Source: Ctenosaura bakeri (lineage: Eukaryota > Chordata > Lepidosauria > Squamata > Iguanidae). Taken from it: a stretch of 64,000 nucleotides of DNA. The stretch spans positions 620,001 through 684,000 of the forward strand of contig CAOLHI010000956.1 of assembly GCA_948474755.1 (NCBI GenBank). Direction: 5' to 3'. Within the stretch, counting starts at the first letter, position 1, and every line of letters begins with the position of its first letter. This document shows, piece after piece, positions 47,928-58,715 of the stretch. Under the pieces are notes generated by a model. The model did not search any database. It had not been told where the DNA came from and saw only the letters and a list, made by a program, of their open reading frames with translations. Both the position numbers and the translations under genes were made by a program.

Positions 47928-48116
47928 TGTAATTCACAATGAGTCTGGGGTCTCCTCCATCCTTTTTTTGTCGGAAAAATATTGGGCTAGCCATTGGGGC
48001 AGAGGAAGATTTGATAAATCCGCATTGCAAACTTTTGTTCAGGAATTTCTTTAGAGCTTCTAGGTCTTACTTGTTCTTGGGGTAAATTTTTGGCTTGGGA
48101 ATCTTGGCGCCATCTA
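47928..48116 (-). pseudogene. Gypsy pol, reverse transcriptase N-terminal fragment
   Basis: The minus strand reads DGAKIPKPKIYPKNK, a stop, then GFIKSSSAPMASPIFFRQKK and DGGDPRLIVNYN. This is the opening of the gypsy RT (fingers). It ends at the point where the first catalytic Asp motif would still lie downstream, so no catalytic residue remains. Confidence 0.8.
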
Positions 48117-48917
48117 TTAATCTGAATTTGCAGTCAAAGTCTCTATGAGGAAGGAGTTTATCTGCTTCATGATCTCAAATGCTTTCTGTAGGTCCAAGTA
48201 TTCTTGTGGGATTTTCTGCAGGTCTTCAGGGCTCAGTTTAAGTGCCATGTTGGGTGCTGACTGTTCTGTCATTTGATTGGCATCATTAGTATGTTTAAGT
48301 AAGCCTCGGGCCCAGTCAATTTGGAGATTGTGTCTTTTTAGCCAATCATACCCAAGAACTACTTGGAATCCAATTTTATTTGGTATTAGGAATGTTAATT
48401 GCCTTCGTATGTTCCTCACCTGAACAGGTATAGGTCTGGTCCTTTCCCTAACAGGGCCCTCCGCCATAGGTTAGATGTCCATTTGCGATAATCTGATGGC
48501 CTTCTTAAGGGGTTGAAATGTTGCTGCAAGTTCTTTGGCCACTATGGGGTTCAGTAAGCTAGTGGTACAGCCTGAATCAACCAGTGCCTGGTACATTCTT
48601 AACTTCCCATCTGTTCCTTGTAAAGTCACTGTAACATATACATGACAGGTTTTAGCTGTACTTAACATTTGCAGATTGATCTGGGTCCCACTTGTCACTG
48701 TCCGGGTCAGAAGTGGACAAGGGACTGTCTTCGCCATCACAAGCTTGAGCGGAGGTTCTGCCGGCCGGGTGTTTGTTCTGCAGCTTTGGGGTGTTGGTTT
48801 TGTGGGAAGCAGGCTTGGTGGGAGAGGTCGTGGGCTTTTCTTCTGTGGTTTTCGTTTGGCTTTGGCAATCACTGTTGATGTTGCTCCATTTCCCACACAA
48901 GAAGCAGGTTCCTTCAC
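48117..48917 (-). pseudogene. Gypsy aspartic protease region
   Basis: The first frame (48471-48917, 148 residues) ends with the active-site loop ALVDSGCTTSLLNP, Asp114-Ser115-Gly116. A stop at 48471-48473 interrupts, and the same frame resumes (48117-48467) with FQVVLGYDWLKRHNLQIDW, typical of the C-terminal flap side of gypsy proteases and the linker to RT. The enzyme would cleave the Gag-Pol polyprotein. It overlaps gag by 266 bp in another frame, compatible with frameshift expression or with a later indel. The stop makes it inactive. Confidence 0.8.
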
Positions 48918-50022
48918 GAAGACAATTTTTCCTTTCTTCGCTGCTTAGGAAGGTGGACCTTCTGGATCCTGGGGTTTGGTGACCACTTTCTAGGGTTTGT
49001 CTTTGTCTGGAGAGTTGGACACTTTCCAGGATGCTTTCTACTTCCCCAGCCAGTTCATCCATCTCAACAGACTGACTGGGTTTCCTTGTGAAAGGCAATG
49101 ATCGAGAATGGTGGGGTTTAACCCATCTTGAAAAAAATTGCTTGAGTATGTCATCTCTCCATTCTGGGACCTTGGTAGCTAGTTTTCTGAATTCACGAGC
49201 ATATTCCCCAACGGTTCCTTTTCCTTGGCGCAGTTTCCTGAGCTGGTGTCTAGCTTGTTCTTGAATGAAGGGATCTTCAAACCTCTCTCTGAGGCAGTGC
49301 ATGAACAGCTGGAGATTGGCTGTTTCCTCAGCTTGTGAGTCAAACTGGCGACCCACTCTGCTGCTTCATCTTTGAGGTGTTGGCTCAGGTATCTTACTCT
49401 GGTGGCATTGTCGTTGAAGCTGTTTCTGTAGCAGCCATATAGTTGGAAGCCACGTTGAGGAAATAAGTCAGGGTTGCCCCATCTCCATCGTATGTAGCCT
49501 TCATCTCTCGAAAGAGTCTAGGCCCTGGTTGAGGTGCTGGTATTCCAGGAGATGCCGGGCTTTGGCTGCAGGAACTGCTGCTGTGGGTATTTGCTGTGGG
49601 GCATGCCCAAGCTGGAGCATCAGGATTCTCCAGTTGGCTAGGTGGGCTCTCAATCTGGATATCTCTTCTCATTGTCTTTCCACTTCTTCTTCTCTGGCTA
49701 AAAGCTGCTCTATCAGGTTTGTCTCACTGATTGAAGTATTCCATCTTGTGGCTCGGCAGTTGTTGGTGACCCGTGTCAGGTTGCTGTCCCCAGGCCCAAG
49801 TTTGGCCTGTTATCGGGGTAATTACAGGAACTAAGGGTCGTGCTTTGGCTTGCACATCTGGGACCCGGCTGGAGCCAGTTCATCGCTTTCAGCTTGTTCA
49901 TCGCCTGGATTTTCAGTGGCTCCACTGATTGCTCCCTCTTCCAGTGGTTCTTCTTCAGATTTTTGATACATGTTGTAGAATTTGAATTTGAGTTCTCTCA
50001 CTGTGTCAGGAACTGAATTCAC
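48652..50022 (-). pseudogene. Gypsy gag
   Basis: Three frame segments: about 49831-50022 (N-terminal), 49394-49672 (Pro/Ser-rich, then FREMKATYDGDG) and 48652-49356. The last has the capsid-like stretch FMHCLRERFEDPFIQEQARH and GTVGEYAREFRKLA, typical of retrotransposon Gag, and a zinc knuckle CFLCGKWSNINSDC (residues 151-164 of that frame). The knuckle spacing is C-x2-C-x4-N-x4-C, with Asn where His is expected. Frameshifts separate the segments. The protein would form the particle and bind RNA. The first frame runs out of the LTR, so the true start is unclear. Confidence 0.8.
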
Positions 50023-50308
50023 ACACTCAAATAGTACAGCGCATAAACACTATTTATTTGAGTGCGATACATTGTACAAGACTTCAGTGAGAGAACTAAA
50101 GTTCAAAAGTTAGTGCATAACATTCCCATCTTTCCCCCTCCCTCATGCAAGAGACCTTGTAGCAGTGAAAACCTGGCAGGGCTTATCAGTGCATTCCTAG
50201 CTTTTGTTTATCTCACGGTCTGTGGTTCCTAGACTTTCGTTTCAAGCAAGCTGCTACCTTACATTATACTACGTATCCCATTACTATAATGTGGAGGGCA
50301 TCCTGACA
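50004..50308 (-). repeat. Gypsy 5' LTR, 305 bp
   Basis: The termini are inverted: TGTCAGGA at the left and TCCTGACA at the right. As the upstream LTR of a minus-strand element it would carry promoter and polyadenylation signals; an AATAAA occurs on the minus strand near 50050 (TTTATT on plus). Confidence 0.88.
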
Positions 50309-50337
50309 CTTGGACCATTATACTACTGTGATATATT
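50309..50337 (-). mobile_element. SINE head segment right of the gypsy element
   Basis: TTGGACCATTATACTACTG continues AACAC at 47881 as the tRNA-like head of the antisense SINE (compare CTCAAACCATTACACCAT at 19468-19485). CTTGG is the duplicated target. Confidence 0.6.
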
Positions 50338-51410
50338 TTCTGTTCCAAAGCCCTGGATTCCCTATCCTTGCACTTCCACAGATTCCACATCTATGCTCCT
50401 TCTTTTGTTGTGTAATGGAAAAAACAGCTGCAGAGGAAAAAGTTGAGAAGGAGAGAACAAGGGTAAAGCTGTGCTGCTGACACAAGGCTGTCTACCACCT
50501 GTTCATCCATTATGTTGGGTTAAGGCAGCTCACTATTGACACTAGGGTGCATTTTGCAGGCGTGCCTTATAGCATTGTTTGATTTTCCAGAGAGGCTGCA
50601 AGTGATGACACAGACACAAAGTCAGAGACACTATGATACTTGTCTTCATTGAAATCAATGCAAAAGCTAATGCAAATTTGTATCAGGTTCTTTTCTAATA
50701 AAGCACACTTTGTTGAAGAATCCACACGTATTCCCCTGGGGCCCTTGTGTCTGCATTTTACTACCCTGCTTAGACATAGATTAAAACCAGGACATTTTAA
50801 AAGAGTCTATGACTTAAAATGATACCTTTTATCTGGATCATAAAATACAATAGTAGCCAATAATGGAATTGGAGGGAACATCATTTTGCCTGATAACAGA
50901 TACATTCAAAAATAATCTCTCTGATCTTATGATGGAAAAACATTAATGTCAGGGAATTTTGACACTGGATCACATTTTGTAAAGAAAGACGAGCAAAGGC
51001 CACTGAATCATTACGGGTCTGAGACATAATAATAATTTCACTATGAAAGCAAGTCGTCCCCAGTGGTAGTCCAATAGAATATATGCACCTCATGTTCATC
51101 AGTCCTTCATAGTCACATCCTGGCTATATCTGACTCAGTTCCAGGTAGAGTAACACAGTTGGGGACAGTCTAGTGACATCTCTTCAGAAATGGAACTAGG
51201 GCTAGTCAAGGCATTATGCTGCCTTGGACAAGGGTGTTGTTATGGGATGGGGTGGGGTTGGGAAATAAGGTCATGCCCCCCATATGAATTTTGTCCCCAG
51301 TGACATTTTTCTTCAGTCCTCAAATTTCTAGCATTTGAGCAATTTGAAACGCCAGTGGAGCATTTAGAAATATAGTTCAGGAATCCGAAAAAAGGTAGTA
51401 GGGAAAGTTA
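50338..51410. other. No gene seen
   Basis: Unique AT-rich sequence without recognisable features. Confidence 0.4.
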
Positions 51411-51877
51411 GGCCCTTTCCGCACCGGCCTATTAAAACAGTGCAGAGTGACCTCTGATGGAGGTCTTCTGCACCGTGGAGTGGACCGGAGAGGACTACTT
51501 TTTGTAGTTCCGCACCTCAGTCCGCTCCGGAGTGACCGGAACTGGTCGCTCAGCATGCTTTTTAAAAACCTCTTTTAAGAGGTTTTTAAAAAACACGGAG
51601 AGCATGACCCCGTGTAGCTCCATCGCTGCGCTCCGGTGCAGATTTGCAGGCTCACACTAGTGCATGCCTGCAGATCTGCCAGGGGTGGGCTTTAGGTTGG
51701 CAAGCTTCTCCGGTTGGTGGAGAGCCTCCATCAACTGGAAGCTGCCATTTTGGATGCCGGAGCAGTGCGGAGCGACGAGCTCGCACTACTCCTTGTCCTG
51801 ATGGACTCGCCCGGACACTGAAGAAGTTCGGTGAGTCCCGTTTTTGCGCGGTTCCTTTCCCACGTGTGGAAAGGGCC
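51411..51877. mobile_element. GC-rich PIF/Harbinger-like MITE, family B, copy 2
   Basis: A 467-bp element with ends GGCCCTTTCCGCACCGG and ACGTGTGGAAAGGGCC. TTA is duplicated (51408-51410 and 51878-51880). It is the reverse complement of 19922-20387, including the inner AAAACCTCTTTTAAGAGG palindrome. Non-coding; the frames over it are fortuitous. Confidence 0.82.
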
Positions 51878-54488
51878 TTAGTAAGGGAGAAGGAACACAG
51901 CAAATGTAAGAGTTCTAGGTATGACTGATTTTCAATGCCTCATTCACTACAAGGTTAGAAATTTGGGGCCTGAAGGAAAATTTCATTTGGAGGGGCAGAA
52001 TTTTTATCTGGGAGTCAATGACCTCATTGTGCCTCCACTCCTTTAGCTACCCACCCCAGCAAAAGATAAGATGGAATCCCATATGCGTATTCCTAAGCTC
52101 GGTGGACTGACTAGCTTTCCTCTACAATGAGAATGGAACAGCATCCTCCACCATACATTATAGGCAGCAAGGTAGCTCAGGAGACAAAGGCCTGCCTGCA
52201 TGGCTCATACTTCTTCCCTCCAACATAACCCTCCCTACTTCTGCCATCTCCCAGGAACTGCCATCAGAGTCAAATGACTCACTTTACCTCATGGTAGGGC
52301 CAGCCCTACTGAGAAACCACAACTTGGATGTAGCAACCTCCTCTGTCCCCAAGTGATATATCTCAGAATGGATGGGGCAATGGCTACTGGGGTTGTATCC
52401 AGTCCAGTCCATAACATGGAAATGCAAGGATTATTGACAGTCAAGATTTCTGCCAGCCTGCCCTGTTCCCTTCTCTCACTTACACATTTGCATTTGGCAT
52501 TACTATGTACATAAGGATACGCAGCATTGCCTGCTGGGTGAGAATGTTCTGTTCAGATCAGCATTTAAAAAAAAACCACTGTAGCACTGATATCCATTTC
52601 TTCAGGCCTCAACACCTGCCAGCTGTGTATAATCTCTGAATGCGAATGTTCCACATCCAGATAACACAATGAACTGTCAACACTAGATTTGCCTTCTGTA
52701 TCGTGCTTTATAATGATGAATGTTTTTCATGTTTATAACGATGAATCATTATGAACCCTTCTGCTGTTACACAGCCATTGCTACATCCTGTGGCAACAAA
52801 GTCTGCAGAACACAATTGGGTAGAGACTTGTAGAGCCCCACCTGTTTTTCTTTGCTGCCCAGCTGCTCAGCTGGAGAATAGACTGCTGCTATATGGAAGC
52901 TTTGGATGCAGGGGAGAGGCTTTCCTTTTATATATGGAAAACCCCAATTTTGGTCAAGAACCTCACTGCCTGTGAAGAAATGGAGACCTTGCTTGAAGAG
53001 ATCAAGGCTTAAAGGAGACTGCAGAAACAGCAAGGATGCAACAGTGTGTTTGTGTGTGTCCTAGTCCCTCATCCTGCTCTAGCTTTGACAGCCCACTGGT
53101 CTAGCACACCTATGTGCCCCATGAAGACTTCTGTAGCCATCAAATGTGTGTGTGCACGTGAGGGGCAAGCTCCCACTTTATAGTTCATGCTTACTGTAAA
53201 ATGAGCTTCTTTCTATATGAGCCAGTCACTACATGATTCTCTAGTTCACCATATCCTTTTTTTTCTCCATGATTCCAACTGCTATCATTTTTTTTAAAAA
53301 AAATATTGCAATTTCGACCTCAGTTTTGACCAGGCTGTCACGGTTAGAGTAAATTTTTCACTGCCGGTTCTAACTTCTGTCACTAGGATGTAAATCTTTG
53401 ACTATTTTGCCTTTGCTTGTGAGGATAAATAATTATGGCACATTTGTCCTTGCTGCAGGAGAAGACAAACATTCCTCTGCAGTATTATTCTCTCTATATT
53501 CAACCACTCCAAAGAGCCTTGGAGGACCTTTTCTGCATAGAAAAACACTTTTTCTGTGTGCAAAAAACAAACAAACAAACAAAAAACCTCACTGTTTACT
53601 CCACAAGAAATAGTGTTTTCTGCACAGAAAATATGGTGGTGGTTGTTTTTAAATACAAAACTATACATGTTTTTCTATGCAGAACAATTTCTCCACAACA
53701 CTTTAGGATTTTTGAATGCAAGTACAAAATTGTGCAGGGATCTCACTGATCTATTATTCTTCCTGATGTGGTTTGCTGATGTTAGGAAGCCCATTTTTTT
53801 TCAATCTGGGGATGAATAATAATGAATCATCCTAGTCTGCCACACACCTAAAGTAATGTATGATTTGGATACATTATGTGGAAATCTGAAAGCATAGTTG
53901 TCCCATTCACATAATCCCTTCTTGTTGTTTTTTTAACATGAATAATCATGTGAACCTAGAAGTTATGTTTCTGTAGCTCCATCTGGAGCTACACTGAGGT
54001 GTGAACATTTTTGGCCCTCTAACAGTTTGGGACTCCAGATCCCAGAAGCACTAGCCAGCGAAGCCAAAGGCAAGGGATTATGGGAATTGTATTCTAAACC
54101 ATATGCAGGGTCAAAGTTTTGCCAGACTTGGTTTGTTCTCTATCTTCCTTTAAGAGGGTATGGATACCTGTAACCATTCTTCCACTACACAGAGCCTCTT
54201 ATTACCTTGTAAAATGTGAATTGAACTTTAGGTGCTTTTATTGTAAAAGGAGTGCTTATAGACAATACCTTGCTTCTAAATTACACGAAATGAAGCCCCC
54301 AATTCCTATTCCATAACTAATTATTCCAGCATGCTTTCAGTTAATATAATATAGAAAGTTTCTATCAATGGCATGAGTGTGTGCATCTTATTTTAAGGAC
54401 AATACAGAACCTGGAAAAGTTACTTTTTTGGCCTATAGCTGGTAGAATCCCCTAGCTAGTTGAGGGATTTCAGGGAGTTGTAGTGCTG
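51878..54488. other. No gene seen; AAAC run and hAT-like MITE piece
   Basis: (AAAC)n near 53566-53583 and a palindromic hAT-like MITE at 54005-54117. The segment 53500-53705 carries repeated TTTTCTGCACAGAAAA-type motifs. No coding signal. Confidence 0.4.
54005..54117. mobile_element. Palindromic hAT-like MITE, degraded
   Basis: TTTGGCCCTCTAACAGTTTG and ACTCCAGATCCCAGAAGC on the left, GGATTATGGGAATTGTATTC and GCAGGGTCAAAG on the right. Confidence 0.5.
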
Positions 54489-54599
54489 GGCCATTTCTGC
54501 ACTAGACTGTAATAGTGCTATTATTCTACTTTCAACATCCACTATAGGATGTTGAAAGTGGAATAATATCACTATAACAGTCTGGTGCGGAAATGGTCC
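54489..54599. mobile_element. Short family A MITE
   Basis: An almost pure hairpin of about 54-bp arms: GGCCATTTCTGCACTAGACT on the left, AGTCTGGTGCGGAAATGGTCC at the right (last base approximate). There is almost no spacer. Confidence 0.8.
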
Positions 54600-56301
54600 A
54601 AAATAGTAATTTTTGAGGTTCAGAGGCATAGCAACAAAGAAGAACTCTGTGAGCAGCCTGCACTAAATGCTTTAATGCATTGCTTCCACATTTGTTTGAA
54701 TGAAAATCTGTGGCGGTACAGAAGAGCTTTCTTTCCACTGAGCCAATCAGAGAAACTGAGAAGGCTCTTAAAGAAAAAGGGGAGAACGGATGTGGTTTAG
54801 TCTAAACAGGATTTATTTAAGGTTTAAGCAGACTTCTCTCCCTTGGGGAATTTATGCTGCCATTTAAATGTTTATTTCTGAATATTTTACACATCACTGC
54901 AATCACTTTCAGATGACTTAAACATATGCATGGTATTATTGTTTATGCTTTCTGTCATCTCATACATTTTTCTTCAGCTGTTCTTTATTTTGAAACCACT
55001 TTGATGTGTCTTGATTTAGGACTTGCCAAGATGGGAAATCTTTATCAAGGCAACCACTACTTCAGAAGGGCTTTTTGGCATTCAATCACAGATTTATTTC
55101 TTTTTTAAAGCAAGGATGAGTAAGAAATATACATGCTGATCTCAGCTGCAGTGTTGTTTGATCTTTCCACTTTTGCACCAATTAGCATTTATATCTTGGT
55201 AAATTCACTCCACGGAAATCCCCAATTGTTTTGGTTGCCATTACGTGCTGCTACTTAAAGGCCAAATTAATGCCCCTTGCCCTTATATTCATCCTACTTA
55301 CATGGGAAATAAAAGTTAGAAAGGGACTTGTATAAGTACAGAAGGCTACCTCCAATGGATTCAGTCCTCTTTAATCAGTCTTGGCCTTCTAATATTTTGA
55401 GATAGAAGTTCTGAAGGGGGCCTCTGCTTATGCCTTCTTGAATTTGAGCAAGAGATAAGCTTCATTTGGACTTACCTTCTCAATCAATGTAGGATTGAAT
55501 ATGTGGGACCGATAACATAGGGGCAGTGTGCTTGTCCTCTCTATACATTAATGGTCTCTCATGAACAGCCTGAACATCTGTTTAGCTGTTACCTTAAAAT
55601 GAATATTGCTGATTGTTCATCTAATTATCAACGTGATCTTAATATCCCTTAATGCATTGTTTTTATCAGATTTTTATTTCTTGTTTTTTAAATAATTTCT
55701 GTTTAAAATGGTAATCTCGAGATTTTTTTTTAAATGAAAAGTGGTATAAAAATTCTCTGAAATCAAATAATGAACAAATTTTGCATTTCATCTGGAGGCT
55801 TTTAAAATGGCAATCTGCATAAACTGACAGGTTTATACTAAGGGGATCAGAGTAGGCACAGAGAAAGAAACTAACCCTTTTCTCCTCTGATCTTTCTTCC
55901 CTTTCTTCTTTCTTTTTTTTAATGTATATTGTTATTAGAACAGTTTTCAAATACAATATAAACTACCACTAGGGTAGTACAAACTAGCAGATAAAGACAT
56001 TTAAAAAACACATCTGGTATTCACTAACTATTTACATAATCTTAACTGCTAACAAACAACTGACTACAAAATAAATTATACCGGCACACACAAAAGAATT
56101 TTTTCCATTTAGTTCTCAACCTCTTGGAAGACGGATGTAATTGCAGAATAATAACTTACTTTTCTCCGCTCCTTAGGTCCTGAGGAAATCCCCTATTCTG
56201 ACACTGAAACTTGCTTTGGGGTGTGAGGTGTTTCCTTCAGACTCAGTGTAAAGAGCTGCTTTTGACCTTGAAATCTCTAAGCAGTTTGGATTATCTGATA
56301 T
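54600..56301. other. No gene seen
   Basis: Unique AT-rich sequence. The block 55140-55330 is free of recognisable repeats, but I have no evidence for function. Confidence 0.4.
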
Positions 56302-56471
56302 GGGTTGCCAAGTGAAGTAAAGAAATAGAGCTCAAGTGCCTTTAATGGTTCAGTATGAGAAGGAATTTCAGCGGGTGTTGCTTCCATGACAAGCAACACC
56401 TGCTGAAATTCTCTCTTCTGCCGAGCTGATAAAGGCAAAGGATTTCAGTCCCTTACTTCATGTGGCAACCC
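56302..56471. mobile_element. Foldback element / long hairpin, 170 bp
   Basis: The outer ends GGGTTGCCAAGTGAAGTAA and TTACTTCATGTGGCAACCC are inverted. The inner stem is 21 bp (56363-56383 with 56391-56411), fully paired as RNA with one G-U, around a 7-nt loop CCATGAC. Intermediate arms pair less well. Most likely a small TIR element; no clear target duplication was read. Confidence 0.7.
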
Positions 56472-56592
56472 TAAGCCTGGGTCATCTACAAGTCCCCTTC
56501 CTCCCACATATTCAATAAGACAATCCTCAGAAATCTTTTTCCTTTGCCTTCTCCCACATTCTGAGATTAGGAGGATGGTTACTGGAAACAGG

Positions 56593-56831
56593 GGCCATTT
56601 CCGGTCTACAGTGTTTAGTGCTATCATTCCACTTTCAAGATCCTGTAGAATCTTGGGGTTTGCAGTGTAGGGAGGAGCATTTAGAATTCTCAGCCAGAGA
56701 GCTCTTTGGCCTCCATAAACTACAAACCTCCATAAACTACAAACTCCATAAACTATAAACTACAAACCAGAATTCCACAGGATGTTGAAAGTGGAATGAT
56801 AGCGCTATAGCAGTATAGTGCAGGAAGGGCC
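56593..56831. mobile_element. Palindromic PIF/Harbinger-like MITE, family A
   Basis: GGCCATTTCCGGTCTACAGT on the left, AGTATAGTGCAGGAAGGGCC on the right. A local tandem stretch (ATAAACTACAAAC repeats) has grown in the middle at 56716-56766. Confidence 0.75.
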
Positions 56832-57326
56832 ACGGTCTTTTCTAAGGTGGTGCCCAAATGAAAAGACTTTATTCCCTAGGTATGTTGACATAGCATCATC
56901 TATCTAGGGCTTCTCAGGTAAAGTCCATTTTGTTTTCTACTCCTGCTAATGATAATTAATTTTTTTTTTACCTGCTCAAAAAAAAAAAAAATCTTCCGGC
57001 TTTAATGCTTTATATCTGTGGTTTTACTGTTTCTAATACTGCATTTTTATGGTTTTTCTACCTTAAGATGCTTAATGGAATTCACAGCAAAAGTGGTGGT
57101 AGGAATCCAATCAATGAAGAAATGCCTACATAGATAAATGGCACAGAGATTAGGTCTTCAAGCAATGAAAACACATGGAAACTCTTCTCTGGTTATCAGG
57201 ACTAAGAGTGCTCTTCTGAGTCTTCAGGTAGGAAGATAAATCTCAGGAAACCCTCCTCGAAAACAAGAAAGTTTGATTTTATTGTGAGAGGTGGTTCAAA
57301 ATACTTGGCACCATTCTGCTCTTCAT
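56832..57326. other. No gene seen
   Basis: AT-rich, with an A-run near 56980. Nothing recognised. Confidence 0.4.
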
Positions 57327-57594
57327 GGTCATTTCCACATGGGACATGAGAAGTGCTTAGTGCTGTTTCTTACCCTATTTAAATAATACTGTTTCCCTTC
57401 ACTATTTTCCACACAGCCCCTCATTTTGATTTGTTTTCCTGCAGAAGAGTGTGAGTTCATGCATCTGCACTATCTTGTTGCTGGCTACTCCCCTGATTCC
57501 CCTCATCCCGCCCTGGCAGCTGTGATTGGTTGATATTTTTTTTTTGTCTTTTGGATTGGTACATTTGTACGTATCTATGTAGGTACATACTACT

Positions 57595-58286
57595 GTATTT
57601 GCTGATGTATAAGAGGCGCTTCCCCCCAATGCCTTCTGTAACTCCCCCTACCCAGGCAGAAAGCACAGGAAGGGGAAGAAGGAGCTCCTTTCACTCCCCT
57701 TCCTGTTCTTTCTGCCTGGGCTGCCACCCTCCCGCACCCTTGCCACCCCCATGCACCTCTCTGCGCCCAATCACCACGCCGACACACCTCTCTGCGTGTG
57801 CTCAACATCCTCACGCATCTTTCTGCACCCAATCACCACCCGCACATACCTCTCTGAGCCCTGATCATGTGGGAGTGGTGATAGAATGCAGAGAGGTGTG
57901 TAGGACTGGTGAGTGGGCATGGAGAGGTGAAGGGTGGTGGTGATTGGGCTTGGAGAGGTGCATGCGGCTTGGAGAAATGTGTGGGGGTGAGCATGCGTGG
58001 AGATGTGCATGGAAGTGGCAATTGGGTACAGAGAAGTACATGTAGGTGGCGATCGAGTGCAGAGAGGTGCATGGCAGCATTGAGCGGGCATGGAGGAGTG
58101 TGGGGGTGGCGATTGGATGTGGAGAGGTGCGTGGGGGTGGCAAATGGGAGAGGTGCATCAGGGAGTAGCCAGAAGGCACAGAGAATGGAATGGGGGACAG
58201 AGGTACTAAATATTTTTTTTCTAAAGAATGCAGCCCAAAAATACAGTGCATCTTACATCAGTGCGTCTAATACTGGCAAATACCAT
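57595..58286. mobile_element. Inner TIR element with minisatellite core
   Basis: It starts GTATTTGCTGATGTATAAGA and ends with the approximate complement (GTCTAATACTGGCAAATAC). ACATACTACT stands on both sides (57585-57594 and 58287-58296). Just inside the left end is a hairpin (CCCAGGCAGAAAGCACAGGA pairing with TCCTGTTCTTTCTGCCTGGG). Confidence 0.65.
57730..58150. repeat. Minisatellite with inverted polarity
   Basis: Degenerate units of roughly 40 bp contain CACCTCTCTGC-CCCAATCACC on the left and the complement GGTGATTGGG-GGAGAGGTGC on the right. The switch is near 57866-57880. It generates several false Pro/His-rich or Gly-rich frames. Confidence 0.75.
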
Positions 58287-58579
58287 ACATACTACTTCCT
58301 GTTCCCACAGCCCGCTCACAGCTGCCCACCAATGCGCATTGGTGTGAATGTACGTTTCTGTATCACTGTGAAAATCTGAATTTGCATTGATGTCAGAATG
58401 TGATTCGGATTTTTTCTGGTTTTCAAATAGCGTGCTTTCCCATCACATGGGGGGTGCATTAGCACAGGATTCTGTGCAGAACAATGGAAAATAAGGCAAA
58501 CCTAATTCGCTTCCATGTGCAGAACAGTTCAGCAGTACAATGCAGTAACCCGTGTTAATAACCCCCTGCGGAAATGGCC

Positions 58580-58715
58580 CATAACACAAATGAATGGACA
58601 CAACGCCAGTGAAACTAATTAGAGTTTAAGTCATACCATTTTAGTTTCAGATGTTACTATCTAGGAAATACACAACTCAAGGTATAATAAAATTAGGTTA
58701 TATGTATCTATTAGT
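58580..58715. other. Short AT-rich spacer
   Basis: Nothing recognised. Confidence 0.4.

Larger units (their letters stand above)
47890..50308 (-). mobile_element. Ty3/gypsy retrotransposon, internally deleted, in a SINE
   Basis: The right LTR is complete. The left copy keeps only its first about 38 bp, then jumps into pol. CTTGG is duplicated at both outer junctions (47885-47889 and 50309-50313). Reading the minus strand gives gag, protease and the start of RT, then the LTR remnant; the rest of RT, RNase H and integrase are missing. The deletion joins the RT start to the outer part of the 3' LTR. The outer joints remain intact, so the loss happened after insertion or in an already deleted element. 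No usual TGG-type primer-binding site is seen next to the 5' LTR. Confidence 0.85.
57327..58579. mobile_element. Outer GGCC-end MITE hosting another element
   Basis: The left end GGTCATTTCCACATGGG matches the complement of the right end CCCCTGCGGAAATGGCC at about 14 of 17 positions. CAT flanks both sides (57324-57326 and 58580-58582). The ends belong to the same type as families A and B. The inner 57595-58286 segment is a later insertion. Confidence 0.65.

Noticed and set aside
57530..58379. Several overlapping Pro/His-rich or Gly-rich frames on both strands
   Set aside because: They are readings of the inverted minisatellite.
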